A stretch of DNA of 64,000 bases from an uncultured Phaeodactylibacter sp. (lineage in GTDB: Bacteria; Bacteroidota; Bacteroidia; Chitinophagales; Saprospiraceae), in NCBI GenBank assembly GCA_913057245.1, contig CAJXNH010000001.1, positions 62,001 to 126,000 on the forward strand, in the 5' to 3' direction. A program made the translations under genes and the position numbers. Positions 1 to 7,002 of this stretch are shown here, piece after piece (within the stretch, counting starts at the first letter, position 1; the number at the start of each line of letters is the position of its first letter). The notes under the pieces were generated by a model. That model worked only from the letters and a program-made list of their open reading frames with translations, did no database searches and had not been told where the DNA came from.

Positions 1-446
1 AGGCGGGCCAGATCGGTTTGTCCGGACTGTGTGACTTCTCCATAGCTGTAGGCGAGTACGGTCTTAGTGGCATATTGGTCGAGCACGGGCTGATCGAGCA
101 GGTAAGGGCTGTAGGCCGGGTCTCCCGTGCGGGCCAGCCAATCGTTTTCTTCCCCCTGGTTGAACAGGGTGCGAATGATATTCCGCTCATGGAAAATTGG
201 AATATTGAGCTGAGCTTCCAGTTGCCGGTAGGTGCGGACCGCAAATGGGATGAGGTCATCCACCCGCCAGGACTTGACGTAGCGCCTTCCCGTGATGGGG
301 TTGATAATGCCAGCCGCCACCTGAGAGGCTGCGTTCGGGCTGTAGTGATCGATGACAAAAACGGATTTTCCTTCCGCCTCCAGAAAGTGCGCCAACAGGG
401 TGCCTGCAATCCCTTGCCCCACGATGATGAAGTCTGCGTGTTTCAT
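1..446 (-). CDS. FAD-dependent oxidoreductase (DAO-type), N-terminal part
   Basis: Reading the minus strand from the ATG at 446 gives an open frame of 148 codons that runs off the left edge, so the C-terminal part is missing. The protein starts with a short beta strand and the dinucleotide-binding pattern IIVGQGIAGTLLAHFLE (residues 7-23), a Rossmann glycine motif for the FAD ADP moiety. It is followed by VFVIDH (the acidic end of beta-2) and ASQVAAGIINPITGRR, the segment that contacts FAD in D-amino-acid-oxidase/glycine-oxidase-like proteins. There is no signal peptide, so it is probably cytosolic. The substrate cannot be read from this fragment. It is divergent from the TonB receptor at 572, with a gap of about 125 nt. 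The family call is good; the reaction is unknown. Confidence 0.8.
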   Translation of the reverse strand, partial: MKHADFIIVGQGIAGTLLAHFLEAEGKSVFVIDHYSPNAASQVAAGIINPITGRRYVKSWRVDDLIPFAVRTYRQLEAQLNIPIFHERNIIRTLFNQGEENDWLARTGDPAYSPYLLDQPVLDQYATKTVLAYSYGEVTQSGQTDLAR

Positions 447-571
447 ATCATCCTTAACAAAAAAGCGGCAGCGGGGTTGTCAGAAGCGGTTCAGCAATTG
501 GAGCGACAAAGGCAGGTGTTTTTCCAACATTTTTTATGGGCATAGGTTATTACCGGTACAAATACTGAAGC

Positions 572-2920
572 ATGAGCCTATCACCGCAGGTGCAACGCGC
601 ACTCGCTTTCGTTTTTCTCTTTTTTGCTTTTTCTGCCGCTGCACAGGACAAATACGTGCTCAGTGGCTACGTGAAAGATGCCGCCACCGGTGAAACGCTG
701 ATTGGCGCGGCGGTTGCGGTAGCCGATTCAGCAGGGCTGGGCACGGTCACCAATGCCTATGGCTTTTACTCTTTGGAAATGCCGGCAGGCACGCACCGGC
801 TGCGCTTTTCCTACGTGGGCTACGCAGGGGAGGAAGCAACGGTAACCCTCAACGAAGCCAGGCGGCTAAACGTAGAGTTGGCTGAGGAAAGTGTGGAGCT
901 AAAGGAGGTCGTCGTCAAGGCTCGTCCGGATGACGCCAACGTCAAAAGTACAGAAATGGGTACGGTGGGCCTACAGATGGATAATGTGAAAAAGCTGCCG
1001 GCGCTCATGGGCGAAGTGGATGTGCTAAAGACCATTCAATTGTTGCCCGGCGTACTGTCGGCAGGGGAGGGGAACGCGGGGTTTTATGTCCGGGGTGGTG
1101 GGCCGGATCAAAACCTGGTCCTGCTGGATGAAGCCGTGGTCTACAATCCGGGGCATTTACTGGGCTTCTTCTCTGTATTCAATGCGGATGCCATCAAGAA
1201 TACCACCCTGATCAAAGGAGGCATGCCTGCACAGTACGGTGGCCGCCTTTCTTCGGTGGTCGATATTCAGATGAAAGAGGGGAACGACCGGGAATATGCT
1301 ATGGAAGGCGGGATTGGGCTCGTGGCCTCCCGGGTGACTTTCGAAGGGCCGATCGTAGAGGAGCGCAGCAGCTTCATCGTCTCTGCCCGGCGGACCTACG
1401 CCCTTGACCTGGCTCAGCCTTTCCTCGATAATACTTCCTTTGCAGGGACGAACTATTATTTTTACGACCTCAATGCCAAAGCCAATTACCGGTTTAGCGA
1501 TGAGGACCGTCTGTATTTCAGCACTTACTTTGGCAGAGACGTGCTGCAGTTCCGGAGCAATGCCCGCGACTTCAACTTCGATATGCCCTATGGCAACGCA
1601 ACAGCCACTCTGCGCTGGAACCACCTGTTCAGCGATAAGCTGTTTATGAATGTTTCTGCCATCTACAATGACTACGACTTCGGCTTTAGCGGCGGGCAGG
1701 GCGACTTTAGGATAGGGCTGGAATCCGGTGTGCGCGACTGGAATGGGAAGGTGGACTTTGAGTACTTTCCCAACCCTAACCATCATCTGAGGTTCGGCGC
1801 GAACTACACCTACCACCGGCTGACCCCAAGCCTGGCTACCGCAACGAACGGGGAGGAAGTTTTTGCCAATGACGGAGAAATCCGCTTTGCTCATGAAAGT
1901 GCGGTCTACCTTGCAGACGAAATAAAAATCGGACCAGGTATCCGGTTGAATGCCGGGCTCCGCGTTTCTGCCTTTACGCAGCTTGGCCCTTACACCTCAA
2001 AACAGGACAGCACTGAGTATGCTGCCGGGGAGCCGGTGAAGACTTATATAGGGGTGGAGCCCCGGCTGGCGGCTACCTTTTATCTCAATGCTGTATCCTC
2101 CCTAAAGGCTGGGGTAACGGTGGCGAATCAGTACCTGCATTTGGTCAGCAATTCCACAAGTACGCTGCCTACTGATATTTGGATGCCCAGTTCAGAAATC
2201 ATCAAGCCACAGATCGGGGTGCAATATGCGGTGGGGTATTTCCGCAATTTCCAGGACAACCGCTATGAAGCATCTGTGGAGGTTTACTACCGCGACTTGT
2301 ACAATCAGATTGACTTCCGGGAAAATTACGTGGATAATGTCGCCAATGATTTGGAAGAGGAGTTTGTATTTGGTCAGGGCAGGGCCTATGGGCTGGAGCT
2401 TTTCCTGCAAAAAAAGAAGGGGCGCTTTACTGGCTGGATTGGCTATACCTTGTCGCGTACGGAGCGCATCTTCCCGGAAATTAACAACGGCAATCCATTT
2501 CCGGCGATTTACGACCGGCGGCATGACCTTTCGGTGGTGGCGAATTACACCCTCAATAAGAAATGGGAATTTGGTGGGGCGTTCATATTTGGTACGGGCA
2601 ATGCCTTTACCCCCGTGCAACGATTGTACTTCATCGATCAGTTTCCGGTGCAGGAGTATGGCCCTCGCAACAGTGCCCGCCTGCAGGACTACCACCGCGT
2701 GGATTTCTCGGCAACCTATACACCCAAACCGGACTCCAAAGCGCGCTTCCGGTCCAGCTGGAACTTCTCTGTCTACAATGCCTACAGCCGGCAGAATCCA
2801 TTTTTCATTTACTACGATTTTGAATCTGATCCGAATGCGGGGACTGCGGCAGCACGGGCTTACCAGGTGTCGCTTTTTCCGGTGATTCCTTCGGTGACCT
2901 GGAATTTTTCCTGGCGGTAG
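572..2920 (+). CDS. TonB-dependent receptor with carboxypeptidase-like N-terminal domain
   Basis: This 782-residue outer-membrane transporter has a signal peptide ending near AAAQ (residues 1-24). A carboxypeptidase-regulatory-like beta-sandwich follows (about 28-115, starting VLSGYVKDAATGETLIGAAV). The plug domain is at about 120-235, with LLPGVLSAGEGNAGFYVRGG and LIKGGMPAQYGGRLSSVVDI, and the remainder is a 22-strand-type beta barrel ending in an aromatic residue (FSWR). This architecture is typical of Bacteroidota. It imports an unknown ligand using TonB energy from the inner membrane. No SusD-like partner lies next to it, which argues against a polysaccharide utilisation pair. No TonB box or FecR/anti-sigma module is visible nearby, so regulation is unclear. 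The family call is firm; the ligand is unknown. Confidence 0.93.
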   Translation: MSLSPQVQRALAFVFLFFAFSAAAQDKYVLSGYVKDAATGETLIGAAVAVADSAGLGTVTNAYGFYSLEMPAGTHRLRFSYVGYAGEEATVTLNEARRLNVELAEESVELKEVVVKARPDDANVKSTEMGTVGLQMDNVKKLPALMGEVDVLKTIQLLPGVLSAGEGNAGFYVRGGGPDQNLVLLDEAVVYNPGHLLGFFSVFNADAIKNTTLIKGGMPAQYGGRLSSVVDIQMKEGNDREYAMEGGIGLVASRVTFEGPIVEERSSFIVSARRTYALDLAQPFLDNTSFAGTNYYFYDLNAKANYRFSDEDRLYFSTYFGRDVLQFRSNARDFNFDMPYGNATATLRWNHLFSDKLFMNVSAIYNDYDFGFSGGQGDFRIGLESGVRDWNGKVDFEYFPNPNHHLRFGANYTYHRLTPSLATATNGEEVFANDGEIRFAHESAVYLADEIKIGPGIRLNAGLRVSAFTQLGPYTSKQDSTEYAAGEPVKTYIGVEPRLAATFYLNAVSSLKAGVTVANQYLHLVSNSTSTLPTDIWMPSSEIIKPQIGVQYAVGYFRNFQDNRYEASVEVYYRDLYNQIDFRENYVDNVANDLEEEFVFGQGRAYGLELFLQKKKGRFTGWIGYTLSRTERIFPEINNGNPFPAIYDRRHDLSVVANYTLNKKWEFGGAFIFGTGNAFTPVQRLYFIDQFPVQEYGPRNSARLQDYHRVDFSATYTPKPDSKARFRSSWNFSVYNAYSRQNPFFIYYDFESDPNAGTAAARAYQVSLFPVIPSVTWNFSWR

Positions 2921-2929
2921 AGGGCTGGC

Positions 2930-3079
2930 ACACTGATGGCGCTGATCTGACTGATCTGCTTTGCTGGGCCCGCCCCACAGGAGGACCTTCCCGGCAATCA
3001 GTGTAAATCTGCGCAAATCAGTCCAATCTGTGTTCCCAACTCCCCACGCACGGCAAGGGTACACTGATGGCGCTCATCT
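2930..3079. repeat. Intergenic direct and inverted repeat cluster
   Basis: After the TonB receptor stop, a 19-nt word starting ACACTGATGGCGCT occurs at 2930-2948 and again at 3061-3079 with one mismatch. Between them, ATCAGTGT at 2997-3004 is the inverse of ACACTGAT at the left copy. Several ATCTG/AATCAG words lie around it (2945-3030). Dispersed repeats with this vocabulary are common between convergent or tandem genes in Bacteroidota genomes. It could fold on transcription and act as a weak terminator, but no U-run follows. Its function is unknown. Confidence 0.5.
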
Positions 3080-3163
3080 TTTCCACCAAGGCTTGCCTCG
3101 CAGAGTAGCCCATTAAAAATCACCCAAACCCATATCCCCAATACCCAGTCCGCCCGATTTTTA

Positions 3164-3171
3164 TATTTTTG
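3164..3171 (+). promoter_or_regulatory. Candidate -7 box of coaD promoter
   Basis: TATTTTTG matches the Bacteroidota primary-sigma -7 consensus TAnnTTTG. It would start transcription about 30 nt before the coaD ATG at 3207. No clear TTG -33 element is at the right distance, so the call rests on one box. Confidence 0.4.
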
Positions 3172-3206
3172 TACTCAATTCCCGAAAAGCCACCAAGCTC
3201 AACTAC

Positions 3207-3680
3207 ATGTCTAACATTGCCATTTTTCCAGGTTCCTTCGACCCCATCACCATTGGTCATGTCGACCTGATCAAGCGTGCCCTGCCGCTTTACGATAAAA
3301 TCATTGTGGCTATCGGCGTCAACAGCCAGAAGAAGTACCTTTTTTCCCTTGAGGAAAGGTTGGAGTGGCTCAGGGAGGTCTTCGCAGATGAGCCCAAGGT
3401 GGAAGTGGGGCATTTCTCCGGCCTCACGGCACACTATGCCCGTCAGATTGGTGCGCGATACCTGCTGCGTGGCTTGCGGAATGCCTCAGATTTTGATTAT
3501 GAAAAGACGATTTCCCAACTGAATAACATCGTTGGGGAGGGGATAGAAACTATTTTTCTGATTAGTCAGCCGGCCTACTCCCACATTAGCTCCACAATCG
3601 TAAGGGAAATCATTATTGGCGGGGGAGATGCAACGCCCTTTGTGCCCGAGGCCCTGCGGGAGCGCTTTAAGTCTACTTAA
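3207..3680 (+). CDS. coaD: Phosphopantetheine adenylyltransferase
   Basis: CoaD transfers AMP from ATP to 4'-phosphopantetheine, giving dephospho-CoA, the penultimate step of coenzyme A synthesis in the cytosol. The 157-residue length is normal for the family. The nucleotidyltransferase signature is at the N-terminus: FPGSFDPITIGHVDLIKRA, with the TxGH motif. The central LLRGLRNASDFDYE and the C-terminal SSTIVREI (the ISST-type ATP motif) are also intact. It is preceded by a TAnnTTTG box and a leader of about 30 nt. Its last 8 nt overlap the 3' end of the convergent aspartic protease gene. Confidence 0.97.
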   Translation: MSNIAIFPGSFDPITIGHVDLIKRALPLYDKIIVAIGVNSQKKYLFSLEERLEWLREVFADEPKVEVGHFSGLTAHYARQIGARYLLRGLRNASDFDYEKTISQLNNIVGEGIETIFLISQPAYSHISSTIVREIIIGGGDATPFVPEALRERFKST

Positions 3681-4092
3681 GCTCTTTACGGGCGATGAGC
3701 GGGGTTTTGGGATTGACAATCATTTTCTCCTCGCGGGGTAAAAGCACTACATCCATATCCTCCAGAGGGATTTGGCCCAATAGGGGCTCATTGTCCCCAG
3801 GCAGCAAGACTGCTCTGGTGGTTGTAGCCCGGTTTTCAAATTGGATGTCAATGGGGCCTACGATTGGATACTTTTCCTGTTGTCCATTCGCCAATTCGAA
3901 GACTTGTTCATCAATAATCGGTAAGCCAAGCTGTTCTTTGATGGTTTCATTAATAACGAGGTTGTACGCGCCGCTATCTACCAGAATGCTAAGCTCAAGG
4001 CTTCTAATGGCCGCTTTATCTATCGCTTTGGCATCAGCCAGAACGACATCCCGGGTATTAATGAGCCTTATTGTTGCATAAATTTTTCCCAT
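3673..4092 (-). CDS. Clan AA (retropepsin-like) aspartic protease
   Basis: This 139-residue protein has no signal peptide. ILVDSGAYNLVINETI carries the DSG catalytic motif of single-domain retroviral-type aspartyl proteases (Asp39-Ser40-Gly41). A hydrophobic beta-rich body follows, with ANGQ, VGPIDIQFENR and LGQIPLEDMDVVLLP, typical of the clan AA family in bacteria and cyanobacteria, which act as homodimers. Substrates of these small bacterial enzymes are mostly unknown. The gene is convergent with coaD and overlaps it by 8 nt. It lies downstream of and in the same direction as the exonuclease gene (30 nt gap), so the two may be co-transcribed. The fold assignment is good; the physiological role is unknown. 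Confidence 0.78.
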   Translation of the reverse strand: MGKIYATIRLINTRDVVLADAKAIDKAAIRSLELSILVDSGAYNLVINETIKEQLGLPIIDEQVFELANGQQEKYPIVGPIDIQFENRATTTRAVLLPGDNEPLLGQIPLEDMDVVLLPREEKMIVNPKTPLIARKELK

Positions 4093-4122
4093 GCTACAAA
4101 TTACAAAACACTTCCATCATAA

Positions 4123-4875
4123 TCAATTTTCCCCGTCCACGTGCACGACCTGATCTTCTTCCAGCAGCGGCATAAGCTTATAGCGGAGGTAGAGCTGAGT
4201 GGTTGCCAGGACATCCTTCTCACAGTAAAAGGAAATACGCCGCAGGTCCTTGTCTTCCCAGTATACCCGGCCTACCTGCGAGCCATCTATGTCATCTTTG
4301 GGCGATGGGAAGCCCAGTACAGCTGCCAGCAACTTCAGGGAGGTGAAGTTTTTACGGTCGCCGAAAGACCACATGTCCATCGTGTCGATAATGTGCTTGG
4401 TTTCCCAGGGTTTCTTGCCCGATAAGTCAAACGGAGCCGGCAGGGGCAAGCGGTTGATGATGAGCCGGCGGCAGATGTAGGGGATGTCAAACTCTTTGGC
4501 GTTGTGCCCGCAGAAGCCGAATTTGTTGGAGTCGTTGTAGTACTTAAAGACCATCTGTGAGAACCCCTGCAGGAGCTCGGCTTCATTTTCACTGGCAAAG
4601 GACTTAAGCCGGATTTTGAGTTTTTTTTCTGCTTTATCCCGGTGTACCACACCAACGGAGATGCAAACGATTTTTCCAAACTCTGCAAAGATGCCAGCCT
4701 TTTCTGTATAAGATTCTGCTACCTCTTCTTCAGTTAGAGGTTCGGTCCGGCCACGCGCCAGCTGATTGGCTTTGATGGTCCAGAGTGCTTTGAGGTCGTC
4801 ATTGAGCCCATCGAAGTTGGGTTTGCCGGAGACGGTTTCGATATCCAGGAACAGAATGTTGGCTATATCAGGCAT
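4123..4875 (-). CDS. DEDD 3'-5' exonuclease, PolB-exonuclease-like
   Basis: The start is set at the ATG at 4875 (MPDIANILFLDIETV), which puts the first exonuclease motif at the expected place. An upstream in-frame extension to 4920 has no family-like sequence. The 250-residue protein has ExoI (LFLDIETV, with Asp11 and Glu13), ExoII (GHNAKEFDIPYICRRL) and ExoIII (FYCEKDVLATTQLYLRY, the YxxxD form). It therefore matches the predicted PolB-like 3'-5' exonuclease family of stand-alone proteins. It probably trims DNA 3' ends in repair, but no polymerase is adjacent. A gap of 30 nt separates it from the downstream aspartic protease, suggesting one transcript. Confidence 0.85.
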   Translation of the reverse strand: MPDIANILFLDIETVSGKPNFDGLNDDLKALWTIKANQLARGRTEPLTEEEVAESYTEKAGIFAEFGKIVCISVGVVHRDKAEKKLKIRLKSFASENEAELLQGFSQMVFKYYNDSNKFGFCGHNAKEFDIPYICRRLIINRLPLPAPFDLSGKKPWETKHIIDTMDMWSFGDRKNFTSLKLLAAVLGFPSPKDDIDGSQVGRVYWEDKDLRRISFYCEKDVLATTQLYLRYKLMPLLEEDQVVHVDGEN

Positions 4876-5086
4876 AGGAGATGCGGTTTTTGACAAAAAT
4901 AAAATAAATACAGCTACCAAATCCTATTGGGAGCGATATGGAGGCATATCTGTTTGGCGATTTGTAATAAAATTTCGATTTTAACGCCCGCTTCTGAATA
5001 AATATTCAGCAGCGCATTGTCTACAAAATTATGATACAAGGTGGAGTGGCCCAAAAGTGGTTGCCTGACCTTTAAAACCAAAACTT

Positions 5087-6154
5087 ATGCTTCGTTCAAA
5101 AATTGGGGGCATTGGTTCCTACGTGCCCGATAAAGTGGTAACCAATGACGATTTAACCCGGGTCATGGATACCAGTGATGAATGGATTCAGGAGCGAACC
5201 GGCATTAAAGAGCGCCGGTATGGCACCAAACACGAAGAAACCACAACTACCATGGGCGCCCGCGCCGCTGAAATTGCCATCGAACGGGCAGGGATCAGTA
5301 AGGAAGAAGTAGATTTTATCATTTTTGCCACCCTCAGCCCGGATTACTATTTCCCTGGCTGTGGCGTTCTGTTGCAACGCGAGTTGGGCATCACCCATAC
5401 GGAAGTGGGTGCGCTGGACATCCGGAATCAGTGCAGTGGGTTCGTGTACGGGTTGTCCGTAGCAGATCAGTTTGTGAAGACCGGTATGTACAAAAACGTA
5501 TTGCTGGTAGGCGCGGAAATGCACTCTATGGGCCTGGATTTCAGTACAGAAGGCCGTGGCGTGACCGTCATTTTTGGTGATGGTGCCGGAGCCGTTGTCC
5601 TACAACCCACCGAAGAGGAGGGTCAGGGCGTGCTTCAGACCTGCCTGCACTCGGATGGTACCTATGCGGAAAAACTGGCGTTTATCAACCCCGGCTCCCA
5701 CGGTGGCTACCATAAAAAATATACCGGTGAGGAAGTCGATTATGGCTATTCGGATGCTGAATTTGGCGAGATTTTCCTGAATCAGCACATGCTCGACAAC
5801 GATCAGATCTACCCGAATATGGAAGGGCAGTTCGTATTCAAGATGGCGGTGCAGAAATTCCCTCAGGTCATTATGGAGGCTCTGGAGAAAGCCGGGCTGA
5901 AAAAAGAAGACATCAATATGCTCGTGCCGCATCAGGCCAATCTGCGGATCAGCCAGTTTGTGCAGAAGCGCCTGGGGCTGAAGGATGAGCAGGTTTGGAA
6001 TAATATTCAGAAATATGGCAACACCACTGCGGCCTCTGTGCCTATCGCGCTTTGCGAAGCCTGGGAGTCCGGTGCAGTCAAGGATGGCGACCTGGTGTGC
6101 CTGGCGGCTTTTGGCAGCGGTTTCACCTGGGGCGCAGCTCTGATCAGATGGTAA
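5087..6154 (+). CDS. fabH: 3-oxoacyl-ACP synthase III family protein
   Basis: FabH condenses acetyl-CoA (or a branched acyl-CoA) with malonyl-ACP to start fatty acid synthesis. All three catalytic residues are visible: Cys116 in IRNQCSGFVYG, His282 in VPHQANLRI and Asn312 in YGNTTAASVPIAL. At 355 residues it is about 40 longer than E. coli FabH. The extra length sits between residues about 200 and 250 (HKKYTGEEVDYGYSDAEFGE region), as seen in a second Bacteroidota FabH-like group. It could therefore serve in a specialised lipid pathway rather than as the housekeeping initiator; no acyl carrier protein gene is adjacent to decide this. It ends 140 nt before a terminator-like hairpin. Confidence 0.9.
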   Translation: MLRSKIGGIGSYVPDKVVTNDDLTRVMDTSDEWIQERTGIKERRYGTKHEETTTTMGARAAEIAIERAGISKEEVDFIIFATLSPDYYFPGCGVLLQRELGITHTEVGALDIRNQCSGFVYGLSVADQFVKTGMYKNVLLVGAEMHSMGLDFSTEGRGVTVIFGDGAGAVVLQPTEEEGQGVLQTCLHSDGTYAEKLAFINPGSHGGYHKKYTGEEVDYGYSDAEFGEIFLNQHMLDNDQIYPNMEGQFVFKMAVQKFPQVIMEALEKAGLKKEDINMLVPHQANLRISQFVQKRLGLKDEQVWNNIQKYGNTTAASVPIALCEAWESGAVKDGDLVCLAAFGSGFTWGAALIRW

Positions 6155-6284
6155 GCTGAACCAAAGCGACAGGAATGCTAAACAGGAGGTTTCCTAACTG
6201 TTTCTGGGCATTCCCTGCCAAATTTTGTATGTTAGCTGTTCATCTTCTATTCACGGAAGTTGTATTAACTTTTTCATAGCACAT

Positions 6285-6292
6285 TAATTTTG
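6285..6292 (+). promoter_or_regulatory. Candidate promoter (-7 box TAATTTTG) for the DUF6794 gene
   Basis: TAATTTTG fits TAnnTTTG exactly, and a TTG at 6260-6262 lies 22 nt upstream, close to the usual -33/-7 spacing of Bacteroidota promoters. Transcription would start near 6299 and give a leader of about 130 nt before the ATG at 6433. The hairpin at 6294-6323 begins at the predicted start site. Confidence 0.45.
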
Positions 6293-6293
6293 G

Positions 6294-6323
6294 TCCCCGT
6301 TCATTGCAGCGGGGATTTTTTTT
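6294..6323 (+). terminator. Rho-independent terminator after fabH
   Basis: A 6-bp stem, TCCCCG (6294-6299) with CGGGGA (6310-6315), encloses a 10-nt loop and is followed directly by eight T residues (6316-6323). It lies 140 nt past the fabH stop on the plus strand. The stem is short, so efficiency is uncertain. Confidence 0.6.
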
Positions 6324-6432
6324 GCCTGGCAGCCTTTAACGGATGGCTGCCTGGTGCAGGGTTATGTGGATTAGCTGGCCGGAAAAGACAATACGGTAAG
6401 CCCGAAAACAGTTTTATCTACGAAATCAACCA

Positions 6433-6993
6433 ATGAGGAAAATGAAGGAAAAGGTGTTATTGTTTTGCCTGGGCTTTTTGCTGGCCGGCACATCTGCACT
6501 GCATGCACAGGAGGAGCCGGTGGCCACGGAAGCGGAGTACGAAAAAGCTTATGAGCGGCGTATTAAGCAGGAGTACCTTTATGGGGTGTACATCCCCAAG
6601 GACCTGAGCGACGCTATCGTTCAACTGAACAAACTTGCTGACCGGGAGTCACTCCAGAAGTTCCGGATGGCTGAGGAGGAGGAGGCCGTTCGTAAATTAC
6701 ACTTTAGCCTTGGGCGGTGGATTATCCACAACTGGGGCTTTTACGGGGGCTCCCGCCTTTCGGTGGCCCTCAAAGACATGGGCCTGCACCATCCTGATGA
6801 CATGGCACGGCTCATCATCCGCTCCATGCACCGGAGTTTGAATAAAAAACCTATAGAGGTAAAAGAACAGGTTGCCGTGCTACAGGAAGCCCGCGAAGCC
6901 GAACGAAAAAAACGCATGGAATCCGCAGAAATCCTCTACGAAGAAAAACGACAGTTGAACCGGGATTCGGTGGAACTTCGTAAACAGCGATAG
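6433..6993 (+). CDS. Exported DUF6794-like protein
   Basis: This 186-residue protein has a Sec signal peptide (a Lys-rich start, then LLFCLGFLLAGTSALHAQ, cut near residue 25). The central part, IPKDLSDAIVQLNKLADRES through LHFSLGRWIIHNWGFYGGS and LGLHHPDDMARLIIRS, is recognisable as the DUF6794 pattern. That domain is found in many Bacteroidota proteins and has no known activity. The last 45 residues are charged and probably helical. It is likely periplasmic. The gene stands alone: it has its own candidate promoter and faces the convergent symporter-hydrolase gene with a 9-nt gap. No function can be assigned. Confidence 0.75.
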   Translation: MRKMKEKVLLFCLGFLLAGTSALHAQEEPVATEAEYEKAYERRIKQEYLYGVYIPKDLSDAIVQLNKLADRESLQKFRMAEEEEAVRKLHFSLGRWIIHNWGFYGGSRLSVALKDMGLHHPDDMARLIIRSMHRSLNKKPIEVKEQVAVLQEAREAERKKRMESAEILYEEKRQLNRDSVELRKQR

Positions 6994-7002
6994 TCTTAGC
7001 CC

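Noticed and set aside
1157-1894. 245-codon minus-strand frame in the TonB receptor gene
   Set aside because: Antisense of conserved plug/barrel sequence with no family resemblance.
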